Positions 55,298 through 64,000 of a stretch of 64,000 nt of DNA are shown piece after piece; the stretch's first letter is position 1; each line of letters begins with the position of its first letter. A program made the translations under genes and the position numbers. The stretch covers positions 63,222,822-63,286,821 of the forward strand of contig CM077162.1 in the NCBI GenBank assembly GCA_039583875.1. Reading direction: 5' to 3'. The notes under the pieces were generated by a model, which saw nothing but the letters and a program-made list of their open reading frames with translations, did no database searches and was not told the DNA's origin. The DNA comes from Platanthera guangdongensis. Taxonomy: Eukaryota > Streptophyta > Magnoliopsida > Asparagales > Orchidaceae.

Positions 55298-57259
55298 CCG
55301 GTAATCTCTGTACACTCGACGAACGGACTTTCATCTCGTCATTCTCTACCCGACGAAACAGGGTTATCACAGGGCAATAGCTACTTTCACCAGGCGATAG
55401 CTACCAGAAATTCTGGTTCTGGAAAAACTGGGGTGTTACAGAGGGAAAGGGAGAGAGCCAAATGGTCCGAGTTGTGGGTCGGTAAACAAAAAAAGATATT
55501 TGATTTTCACCTCCTTTGATCTCCAGCGTCTTGAAGATCAAGTTTTTATAATTGTAAAAACACTCATTGATTAAGTTTGAATAAAGTTCAGTTTTTTGTT
55601 CTCTTTACTTGCTTATAACATCGTGGTTGTTAGCCTGTGATACTCTAAAGGGTGCGTATATCTCCAAGGTAGAATTTGCCCAGGAAAACGAGGACTGTGA
55701 CCTTCCACTGAGCTTTAGCAAGCTAACGCCCCACGGTAGCTTTTAGAACTAGTTTTCTCTGGACAAAATATTTCAAACTTTTATTAACGCGTAAAACCTT
55801 ATTCACCCCTCCCACCCCAAGGTTGGCCACAAGATCCAACAAACATAAGAAAAACATTTGATAAAATATGGCATAACATAAGAAATATTTGGTCACAACA
55901 TGTGAAACTAAATACATAAGATGTGACATACAATGTCATGTGATTTATATAGTTAATGCAGTGAAACATTGGAAATGGCATGAATAGTAATCGTATAATA
56001 GTACACATGTGAACGATAGTTAGTGTAGTTTAAGTCCAATTCTTATGCATGGAAGAGTTTGATAGAATAACGATAGGTATATGTGTAGAATCAAAAGAAA
56101 AAATATCAGGTAGAAATAAACATTATTACATGTGTTATCTCAAAAAGTCAATATGCTAACACAAGAGTGATGAAGTGAAAACTCATGTCACGATTCTATC
56201 TACAATATGCCACAAGTAGAATAAAGGGGCACTAACTTAATTTACCGTCTTTGCACAAGATCGAAATGATTCCATAAACTAAGGTGTTCATCCTCACAAT
56301 ACTCATGGAGGTTTATCAAGAGAAAAGAGTAGTGCTTGAGGGGTAACTTTGACACGTAATTTGATAGCACAGAAATAGTGTATACATTTTTTTTTCATTT
56401 CATCATTTTTTGTTTCATTATCAATTTTATAGATATTTTTGTGTAGTTCAAGGTCACCGAATCAATCAAAATCTACTCACACAGATAGATACACTTAACT
56501 TGTATACAAAGACCTTATTACTGTAATTTTGGCACAATGTTCTAAACATTATATATAAAACATGAATATCGTGACATTGATTTTTGAAGTCATTCCTAGC
56601 TTGTTAGACACAATATCACGAGTTATAACATCTGAGCCTTGAAATTTCTACTACAGTGCAATTTCTAGGGATGTCTGAATCGTGACAATTCATTATGCTA
56701 TATAAATCCTCACACATACCTAGAGGCATATCAAACACATACGATCATATCAAATAACACTCAGTAGTTAAGTACCAATAGATTAGACACAATATAATAA
56801 AGCATACAAAGTGAACATACATTAACAATCCTAAATCAAATAGTGTATGTAATCTTTGTGCTTTTGGTTCTAGTCATGCATGCCCTAATAACAATGATGG
56901 TGCCATTTTAGTTAAAAAATAATTTTTGAAAAATAACCAAACAGAACAAAAAAAATTGTTATTTTTGGGCTTCTATAATTTTTTGTTTTTACTTTTTTTA
57001 AATAATTAAAAATCAAACAAAACAATTGAAAACTAAATCAAACGCATGTTTATTTTAAATTTTTCAAATTTTTGTTGAATTTTTGTTTATATAAAAAACT
57101 TAAAGAAATGCATACTCGACAGAATGCGGGATAATAAGTAACATAAGAAAAACACAATATAAGCATACATGAAACTAACTTGCCGCCAACGCTAGTGCTA
57201 CCATGCGGTGGTAAGTGTTGGTTCTATTGATCTCAATGTCCTAGAATCACCCTCTCCCA
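55298..57259. other. Non-coding: H LTR end, probable K LTR, AT-rich 3' region of K
   Basis: 55298-55440 is the broken 3' LTR end of H. At 55841 the minus strand starts TGTTGGATCTTG and soon reads GGGGTGGGAGGGGTGAATAA, which is like the LTR start of SIRE-type copia elements. I take about 55441-55841 as an LTR fragment of K, cut by H. The rest, 55842-57259, is AT-rich with no gene, microsatellite or RNA that I can support. Confidence 0.4.
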
Positions 57260-57955
57260 TTAACCTAATAGAGAAGAGGTGATCCTCTTGGATGCATTAG
57301 TATGCATAATTTGTGAGACCAAGACCTCTGGACATTTTTTCTGGAGAATAATACGAAAGACTCTTCCATAACTCACATCCTTCTTATTAATCTTTTTCTT
57401 AATAGAATCTAACAATACTGTCCCCCAATTTATGTTCTTCTGGTCAACCAGAGCTCTCATCAACAGAAACTATTGCCTGCTGACATAGTCATGGGCTGAA
57501 TGTTTGCCCAGAAGAACTTTGCCAACTACATTGGCTAGAAACTTATATTCCAAAGAAAAGTTTTTTTTCAACAAAAGGTTAGGGTTTCCTTGTGAGTGAC
57601 CCATTCTATGTAGCAAAATATCAAATTCTGTATTAGGTAATTGTAAATCATCTTCTCATTGACTAAACCAAAAAGTTTGAATTAAATCGCAGGGGTGAGA
57701 GAAGCCTGATGATCTGAGATTGATCCAGTAATGTTTGTGAGATCATGAATCTTTGCAGTATGAACCCATTCCTTAATATCTGTGACCGGGATCTTTATTC
57801 GGGTGGACATAAAATTTCACACATGCAGTGCCTGAAAAAGTTGCAAGATGTCCAGAAAAATTTGATCTGAATGTGGAAAAGGGTCCATGTCGATATCGAA
57901 AATAGCGTCGAACTTCATCGCAATGAGAATCGCTTGCGACACCGCCATTATCCTG
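57260..57955 (-). pseudogene. Third-ORF remnant of K, homologous to E4 third ORF
   Basis: Starting near an ATG at about 57949, frames broken by stops and shifts encode a globular region. Its part FLANVVGKVLLGKH matches FLVDVIGQNLLCK of E4, and the following INWGTVLLDSIKKKINKKD and YGRVFRIILQKK match the E4 segment around the first stop (MLILDKIKDSMKSPNYARII). The Pro-rich and coiled-coil parts are not seen, so only the N-terminal third survives. The match supports a real, selected protein in this position in the lineage. Confidence 0.55.
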
Positions 57956-58188
57956 CAAAACAAAAGGATCAAGTGCAAAAGAAATGGAAAATGTGCGGGT
58001 CGGAGCTCGATGAAAATCTAATATAAGCTTTCAGAAGTTGGAAGGATGAAAAATAATTTGTTGAGATCCGTTCGACGAAATATTCACAATTCGTCGATCT
58101 CTGTTCGACAAATGGTTCACGAAAGGTTTCACAATTCGTCGATCTCCGTTCGACAAAAGGTTCACAATTCATCAAACTCCATTCAAAA

Positions 58189-58454
58189 TCAATTTAATGT
58201 CTCTCCGTCAATCATTCCTAACTGATTTAAAAAGAAAATATGTTTCTTTTCATCCAATATTTTGGTAAAAATATCTGCTCTTTGTAAATCAGTAGGGATA
58301 AATACTAGGCAAATTTTATTTTTATCCACATTATTTCGAATAAAGTGGTGCCTTATTTCTATATGTTTAGTTCTACTATGGAGGACTGGATTCTGTGCAA
58401 TTGAAATTGCATTAGTATTTTCACAGTATATAATTGAATTATTTAAGTTGTATC
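58189..58454 (-). pseudogene. K RNase H, C-terminal part
   Basis: The minus strand encodes YCENTNAISIAQNPVLHSRT, then KHIEIRHHFIRNNV, VFIPTDLQRADIFTKILDE and a stop at 58189. It joins the part at 63786-64000 exactly at the E5 insertion; the codons on each side of the target duplication are consecutive. Confidence 0.85.
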
Positions 58455-58884
58455 TGTGCGAACAGAAAATAACAGACCGAAAAATTGGAGTAAAGTAAAC
58501 TTTATTATCCAAAAGAGATATTAATTATAATGGAATAGCCTCCCTTTTATAGAATGGAGGAGATGAGAGAAATTGCAATTAAGCAATGTGGGACTAAAAA
58601 TTTATAAGTATATGCGGCTTTACAAAAAGACAAACTGGACAAGCCGTTCGGTTAGACAAACCGGCTAACCGCCCGACCACCAACAGGAGGAGAGAACAAG
58701 CACACAGAGAGCAAGCCGTCATAGGAGACCGCTAGATCGCCTGGTCTCCAAGTCGTCTGAGACAAGCCACCTAACTGCTGGGATACCAAACAGCAACAAC
58801 CCGACACACAGACTGGCTAGGAGAAACCGCCAGACCGCCCGGTCTCCGAACAACAACAAACTGTCCGGCCTCCATCCTGCAACA
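58455..58884 (-). repeat. 3' LTR of E5
   Basis: It runs TGTGCGAACAG to CCTGCAACA. A U3 array of AGACCG and CGGTCT units, joined as AGACCGCCCGGTCT at about 58832, lies at 58640-58865. The minus-strand TATA box is at 58541-58552. Confidence 0.92.
58541..58552 (-). promoter_or_regulatory. TATA box of E5 3' LTR
   Basis: The minus strand reads TCTATAAAAGGG, downstream of the AGACCG array. Confidence 0.6.
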
Positions 58885-58895
58885 CTCCCCCTCAA
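58885..58895 (-). other. Polypurine tract of E5
   Basis: The minus strand reads TTGAGGGGGAG directly before the 3' LTR. Confidence 0.7.
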
Positions 58896-60315
58896 TATGG
58901 AGCATAGATATCAATCATGTCTAGCTTGTCGCAGATATGGAAAAAAGGAAGCGGACACCGGCTTTGTGAAGACATCTGCCAACTCATTATCGGAAGTGAC
59001 GAACGGAGTGCAAATTTGTTTCTTCAATATCTCTTCCCCAATAAAATGACAGTCGACTTTTATGTGTTTTATTCTCTCATGGAAGACCGGATTTTTGGAA
59101 ATGTATATCGCGGCCTTTTGTCACAGAACATAGGAAGAGGATAGTTGTAAACCTCTCCTAAATCAAGCATGAGAGCCCGCAACCATTTCAACTCACATGT
59201 AGTGGACGTCATGCTGCGATATTCCACCTCTGCACTAGACCTGGAAACCACAGACTGTTTCTTGCTCTTCCAACTCACAAGATTGCCTCCAACAAACGTG
59301 CAGAAACCTGAAGTCGATTTGCGGTCCCCTTTGTCATCAGCATAACTTGAATCTGAGTACGCTTCAACCCTTAGGTGACCATTCTTCTGAAAGAGGAGTC
59401 CTTTCCCTGGTGCTGCTTTAATATACTCTAATATCCTCAGGGCAGATTGTAGATGACACTCCCTAGGAGCTTGCATGAACTGGCTCACCTTGCCAACATC
59501 ATAAGAGATGTCGGGTCTGGTTATCATGAGATAAATGAGCTTGCCCACTAGATGCCAGTACCTCGTAAGATCGGATAGAAGAGGCGAGTCATCTGTCCAA
59601 GTTTTGTCTTCTCCAGCAGCCATAGGACAACGTGCAGGTTTAGCACCAGTCAATCCTGCCTCTTCTAAAAGATCAAGAGCATACTTCCATTGGGAAAGAA
59701 CCATGGAGTTGGAATTCCTAGAAATTTCAATCCACAGAAAGTATTTCGGCGAGCCAATATCCTTTCTGACCAGGTGTTGATGAAGGTGTTTTTTTTTCAA
59801 CAATACCCCATCCTGGTCATTGGTAGTAAGAAGAATGTCATCAACATAAACCGCAAGAATAACCAGACTATAGGATGTTTTCCGAACAAACAAGGAGTGA
59901 TCTGCTGAGCTTCTTGTAAAACCAATGGCCGCAACAATGCCACTAAACTTGTTAAACCAGGCACGAGGACTCTGCTTGTGGCCATAGATAGCCTTTTTAG
60001 CTGGCATACTCGTGTCTCCCCCTGAGTAACATACCCAGGAGGTTGCTTCATGTAAACATCTTCATGTAGATCACTATAGAGGAAAGCATTCTTAACATCC
60101 AGCTGTGAAATGAGCCAATCCCTGTTGACAGCGACAGAGAGAAGGACCTGAATGGTGCTGAAACGAGCGACGGGAGAGAAGGTATCGAAGTAATCCCCAC
60201 CATAGGTCTGAGTGAAACCTTTGGCCACCAGGCGGGCCATGTAGAGATCTACGCTGCCATCGGGACAGAATTTTAAAACAAAGACCCAACAGCAGCCAAC
60301 ATCATCCATGCCCAA
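58896..60315 (-). pseudogene. E5 reverse transcriptase and RNase H
   Basis: The first frame (60315-60010) has VDLYMARLVAKGFTQTYG, FSPVARFSTIQVLLSVA and LDVKNAFLYSDLHEDVYM. After a shift near 60010 the second (60007-59069) has YGHKQSPRAWFNKF and the catalytic LAVYVDDILLTTND. RNase H follows with YSDSSYADDKGDRKSTSGF and ends out of frame near 59100. The enzyme motifs are complete apart from the frameshifts. Confidence 0.87.
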
Positions 60316-61755
60316 CGGTGGGGGAACCAGGGTCTAGGTCCCCCGTTCAGTGAGGGTAGCAATTTCCTCATCCATGGTAGTATTCCAATGAGGAATAGTG
60401 AGAGCCTCATGGTAGGTGCGGGGAGTGGCGGTCTCAGAGATAGCCAATGCAAACGCTCTGTGAGAAGGAGTCAGACAATCATATGAAACAACAACAACCA
60501 GCGGGTACTGGGTACATGCTCGCACCCCTTTGCGAAGAGCAGTGGGTATATCCAGGTTGGCATGTTCCTCAGCAACCGGAGCATCCATGGAGGAGAGAGC
60601 TGGCCTAGGAGAGGAGAGAGATGGTCGCGGAGAAGAAGGAGATTGGGGTGGTGATGAGGAATTGAGGGAAGGAGGAGATGGTGGAGGTGATGGTGGGAAA
60701 AGCTCGATGAGAGTAGACGGTGTGGAGGGGACGGTGAGAGAAGGAGGTGGAGGTGGAGTGGTGTTGGAGGAGAAATAAGAAACATTCTTAAAGAAGGTGA
60801 CATCCGTGGAGATGAATTGTTTTCGCTGAACGGGATCAAAACAACAGTAGGCTTTTTGGGTAGTTGATTAACCCAAAAAGATACATTTGGTGCCACGGGA
60901 GTCAAGTTTGTCATGGGTTGCGGAAGGAATGTGCACAAAGGCTGTGCACCCAAAGAAACGCAGAGGAAGAGGAAACGCATCCTTTCCAGGATAGAGAAGA
61001 GAGAATGGAGTTTGGCCGTGGAGAACTGTGGATGGAATGCGATTAATTAGGTAACAGGCAAGGAGGATAGCGTATCACCAATATGAGCGAGGAACGTGCA
61101 TTTGTGTCATCAAAGTGCGGGCAACATCAACAAGGTGACGGTTCTTGCGTTCCCCACCCCATTTTGTTGCGAGGTATATACACAGGTAGTTTGATGAATA
61201 ATACCATGTTGCACACAAAAGGAAGTGAAGGCATGACTAAGCTATTCTTTAGCATTCTGAGAACGAAAAATTTTAATAGACGCATCAAATTGAGTTGTAA
61301 CCATATGATAGAAAGTTGTCCATACAGAAAAAAAGCTCTGAGCGATCTTTTAAAAGATACACTCATGTACATCGAGAGAAATCATCGATAAATGTTACAA
61401 AATATGAACTACCCCGACCAACGGTGAGGGTAGGAGCCGGACCCCAAATGTCGGAGTGAACAAGTTCAAATGGCCGAGAAGATCCACGGCCTTGCTTCGG
61501 TGGAAAGGAAGAGCAGTGATGCTTGCCGAGTTGACAGGCTTCACAGTTGAGCAGTGGGCCTTGCAGAGGGAGATGTGGAAGAAGCTGACGAAGAAGATGG
61601 GGAGGAGCATGAGCAAGGCGAAGGTACCACTAGAGAAGATCAGTAGAAGATGTAGAGAAGGCGGAGAATGCAAAAACATTGTCGAGGATGTAGAGGCTGC
61701 CGCTCTCAGTCCCAGTATCAATCGTTAGCTTGGTGTCAGGATCCTGAAAAAAACA
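60316..61755 (-). pseudogene. E5 integrase region, heavily broken
   Basis: Pieces on several minus-strand frames are legible: the stretch at 61127-61372 carries, out of frame, the integrase block around the second catalytic acids, and 60471-60980 holds the Pro/Ser-rich linker between integrase and reverse transcriptase. At least four frameshifts or stops occur. Homology with copia integrase rests on order and short motifs. Confidence 0.65.
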
Positions 61756-62955
61756 CTAAGTAAACGTGAATGTAACATAGCATTGTAGTTGTTTGCAAAG
61801 AGAAGTGACAGATAACAAGTTGCATGGGAACTTGGGCACATAGAGGGTATCTACCAAGCAAAGAGACGGAGTAACTTGAACAGCCCTTATTCCATTGACC
61901 GGTGAGGGAGAGCCATCTGCAATAAGGACCGGGGGTAACCGATCATGCTGTTGTAAGAGAGAAAAACAGTGCGGATTGCCGGTCATATTATTGGTAGCAC
62001 CAGAATCGATCAGCCATTTACATTGAGTAGCGACGTGGGCACTACCTGAAGATGTGACCACAAAGGCGGACGGCCTCGTAGAGGAAGAGGAAGCGTCGCC
62101 AGACGGGCGGAGGTGAGGATTCTTCTTCCAACAACGATCAACCATATGGTCAGTGTGACCACAATGAGAGCACAAGAAGCGAGCAGCACCACGTTCGATG
62201 GAGTGGAGATGGCGGCCACTAGAGCCACTGCGCTGAGTATGGTGAGCGGAGTTGTCCGATTGAGAAGGGGAGGATAACAGCGGATGTTGGAGCAAAGAAG
62301 TGGCAGCGGCAATGCGGGCAGCGGTGGCATCCAGGGTGGGAGACTCCGCCTCACCAAGGATTTGTTGACGGATCATGTCATAGGACTCTGGAAGGCGGAG
62401 AAGATAACACACAACCAGAAGCTCCTGGAAGTATTTGTGTTGCTCAACGAGATCAGTAGAGAAGGGGCGGTTTTGAAGAATTTCGGCCCCGAGAGCCTGA
62501 ACTTGTTGGTAAGCGGCTGCGGGAGACATGGAGGGACGGGCAAAGAGGTCCGTATATAAAGTATAGATGCGAGACGTCTGGGCCCCTTTGGAGTAGAGAG
62601 CGGTAAGATGTCGCCAAGCGGCCTTGACGGTTTCATCATGACGGATGACAGGAAGACATTCATCAGAAAGGCTGTTAGCCAGCCATGTGCAGACAAGAGC
62701 ATCGTTGGCATCCCAGTCATCAATGAGAGGGGAATAAAGTGGAGGAGGGTCATCGGTGAGATGATGATGGTTGCGTTGAGAGCGGACGAGGAAGGTGAAG
62801 GAGACACTCCAATCTGGATAGTTGGGACCAATAATCTTGGAAGCGGTGCCCAGATTACCAGAAGGAGTGGGAGGTGTAGGAGGAAGAGCAGCGATGGGAG
62901 TATTGGTGGTGGAGATATCGGAGTGGGCCATAGAAGAAAACAGCAGAAGAAACAA
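61756..62955 (-). pseudogene. E5 gag and protease
   Basis: A single open 399-codon frame, with the likely start at MAHSDISTTNT (about 62931). Gag is a short copia type (YPDWSVSFTFLVRSQRNHHH, CTWLANSLSDECLPVI, YQQVQALGAEILQNRPFSTD) with one CCHC knuckle (CSHCGHTDHMVDRC). The protease has WLIDSGATNNMTGNP with the Asp-Ser-Gly intact, then LADGSPSPVNG-like and LYVPKFPCNLLSV blocks. The frame ends where pol continues in another frame, so it is complete only as gag plus protease. Confidence 0.85.
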
Positions 62956-63344
62956 GTCGCAGCTAGAAGGAGGGCGGCTAACAAGGTCGCGGCGACAAGA
63001 AACAGGTCTCTTCGACTAAGAAGAGGAGAGCGACTAAAACAGGTTGTGGCAACTTAAAGGACAGGTCACAGCAACAAGGAAGATGACAGGTCATGGCAAC
63101 TTAAAGGACAGGTCGCAACAATAAAGAAGAGGAGCGGCTACGAAAGGGAAGCAAGGAAACAAGCCACGAAGACAGGTCGCAGAAAGCGGAAACAAGCCGC
63201 GAGAACAGGTCGCAGGAAGGAACAAGTTGCACGAACAGTGCAACGGGCATAAGAGGAATCAATCCGCGAAAACAGGTCGTGAAAAGAAGGAATAAGCCGC
63301 GAGAATAGAGAGAGCGTACACAATCAGGAGGAAAGGACCGAGTC
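62956..63344 (-). other. Leader of E5
   Basis: Non-coding leader between primer site and gag. It is made of irregular repeats of ACAGGTCGC(AG) and ACAAGCCGCGAGA-like blocks, similar to the leader of A. Confidence 0.6.
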
Positions 63345-63355
63345 CTCTGATACCA
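63345..63355 (-). other. Primer-binding site of E5
   Basis: The minus strand reads TGGTATCAGAG directly after the 5' LTR, the initiator tRNA-Met type. Confidence 0.88.
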
Positions 63356-63785
63356 TGTGCGAACATAAAATAACAGACCGAAAAATTGGAGTAAAGTAAA
63401 CTTTATTATCCAAAAGAGGTATCAATTACAATGGTATAGCCTCCCTTTTATAGAATGGAGGAGATGAGAGAGATTACAATTAAGCAATGTGGGACTAAAA
63501 ATTTACAAGTATATGCGTCTTTACAAAAAGATAAACCGGACAAGCCTTGCGGTTAGACAAACCGGCTAACTGCCCGACCAACAACAAGAGGAGAGAACAA
63601 GCACACAGAGAGCAAGCCTTCACAGGAGACCGCTAGACCGCCCAGTCTCCAAGTCGTCTGAGACAAACTGCCTGAGCGCTGCGATACAAAACAGCAACTG
63701 CCCGACACACAGACCGGCTAGGAGAAACCGCCAGACCGTCCGATCTCCGAACAGCAACAGACCGTCCGGCCTCCATCCTGCAACA
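63356..63785 (-). repeat. 5' LTR of E5
   Basis: It is the counterpart of 58455-58884, of equal length. The TATA box (minus strand TCTATAAAAGGG) is at 63442-63453, with the AGACCG-type array at 63545-63770. Confidence 0.92.
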
Positions 63786-64000
63786 ATATCCATAATCTAG
63801 TAATTGTTTTTGAATCCACAAAATCTGTGAACAATAACTCCCTACTACAATGTATTCATCTTCAGCAGTTGAAATAGAAACAAATGTTTGTCTTTTGCAA
63901 AACCATGACACAAGCCGATTACCAAGAAATTAACAAGTCCCTGATGTAATTTTCCTATCAACTCTGCATCCAGCATAGTCAGCATCTGTGAATCCATTTA
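63786..64000 (-). pseudogene. K RNase H, N-terminal part (continues beyond window)
   Basis: The minus strand encodes SWFCKRQTFVSISTAEDEYI, then VVGSYCSQILWIQKQLLDYG, typical of copia RNase H. The reading frame continues across the E5 insertion at 58454. The upstream part lies beyond the window end. Confidence 0.82.

Larger units (their letters stand above)
50362..55440 (+). mobile_element. Ty3/gypsy element 'H', degraded, without gag and protease
   Basis: The LTR (50362-52883) is followed by a decayed primer site (TAGTATCAAAGC, 52887-52898) and, after only about 100 bp, by reverse transcriptase. Pol runs through RNase H and integrase to about 55297, then joins a short LTR-like end (55298-55440, ending GGGGTGTTACA). 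Both gag and protease, and the rest of integrase and the 3' LTR, are deleted. It is chromovirus-like, related to G2, in the opposite orientation. Confidence 0.75.
58455..63785 (-). mobile_element. Ty1/copia element 'E5'
   Basis: A complete 5.3-kb minus-strand element with 5' LTR 63356-63785, primer site 63345-63355, leader, gag-pol, polypurine tract 58885-58895 and 3' LTR 58455-58884. The target duplication is GTATC (58450-58454) and ATATC (63786-63790), one base apart. Both LTRs are 430 bp and differ at roughly 30-40 positions by eye, so the insertion is older than E2 or E4. Element A is probably a relative. Confidence 0.92.
55441..64000 (-). mobile_element. Old SIRE-like copia element 'K', split by E5, runs off the window
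   Basis: K's own parts are 55441-58454 and 63786-64000. Read on the minus strand from the window end it has RNase H, a spacer with TTCGACGAA units (58060-58180), a degraded third ORF (57950-57260) homologous to that of E4, AT-rich sequence and a probable LTR. The order is that of E4, so it is the same lineage but much older. E5 inserted between two codons of RNase H. Confidence 0.7.

Noticed and set aside
55441..57259. Possible host gene or RNA gene in the AT-rich gap
   Set aside because: There is no long frame, splice pattern or tRNA/snRNA-like box; the only signal is an LTR-like start near 55841.

Overview
The window is nuclear DNA of a flowering plant, almost certainly from a large, repeat-rich (heterochromatic) part of the genome. 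No host gene is intact and I saw no RNA gene. Nearly every base can be assigned to LTR retrotransposons, most of them nested in one another. The plant origin rests on Ty1/copia and Ty3/gypsy lineages that are plant-typical: an Athila-like gag with a tRNA-Asp primer site, a Tekay-like chromovirus, and SIRE-like copia elements with a third ORF, plus initiator-tRNA-Met primer sites (TGGTATCAGAG). I cannot name the species.

Layout from left to right. 1-1530 is an array-rich, LTR-like block followed by a plus-strand primer site. 1580-3253 is a truncated minus-strand copia element ('A'). 3292-3368 is an (AT)n run. 3442-4452 is the remains of an apparently spliced coiled-coil gene, cut by a minus-strand gypsy LTR fragment ('J', 4453 to about 5985). 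From about 5986 to 44387 lies one minus-strand chromovirus ('G2') that has been split by three younger insertions: E1 (6025-13419, Athila-like, gag-protease only), E4 (17850-30432, SIRE-like copia with a third ORF) and E2 (35447-42956, copia). G2 itself sits in the LTR of a second E2-family copia, E3 (44388-50361). E3 lies against or within the LTR of a plus-strand gypsy element 'H' (50362-55440). H abuts the probable LTR of an old SIRE-like element 'K' (about 55441-58454, resuming at 63786). K is split inside its RNase H codons by the copia element E5 (58455-63785). Target-site duplications are visible for E1 (ACAAG), E2 (GAATG), E4 (CCGGG) and E5 (GTATC/ATATC), so the order of insertion can be read directly.

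Almost no element looks autonomous. E4 keeps gag-pol in one frame but has stop codons; E2, E3 and E5 are frameshifted; G2, H and A have no recognisable gag; E1 has an open 779-codon gag-protease frame but no reverse transcriptase or integrase.

The most unusual feature is architectural. The LTRs of unrelated copia and gypsy families here carry, just upstream of their TATA box, a dense array of a short family-specific motif, usually an inverted repeat (TACTCGAGTA, GACACGCCCGTGTC, 10-bp arms GCGCACGACC/GGTCGTGCGC, AGTCCGC/GCGGACT, AGACCGCCCGGTCT). The block at 1-1530 carries comparable arrays (GGCGTTGAG...CTCAACGCC, TTCGACGAA). The TACTCGAG palindrome is shared by a gypsy and a copia element. 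In the two SIRE-like elements a related array also separates pol from the third ORF.
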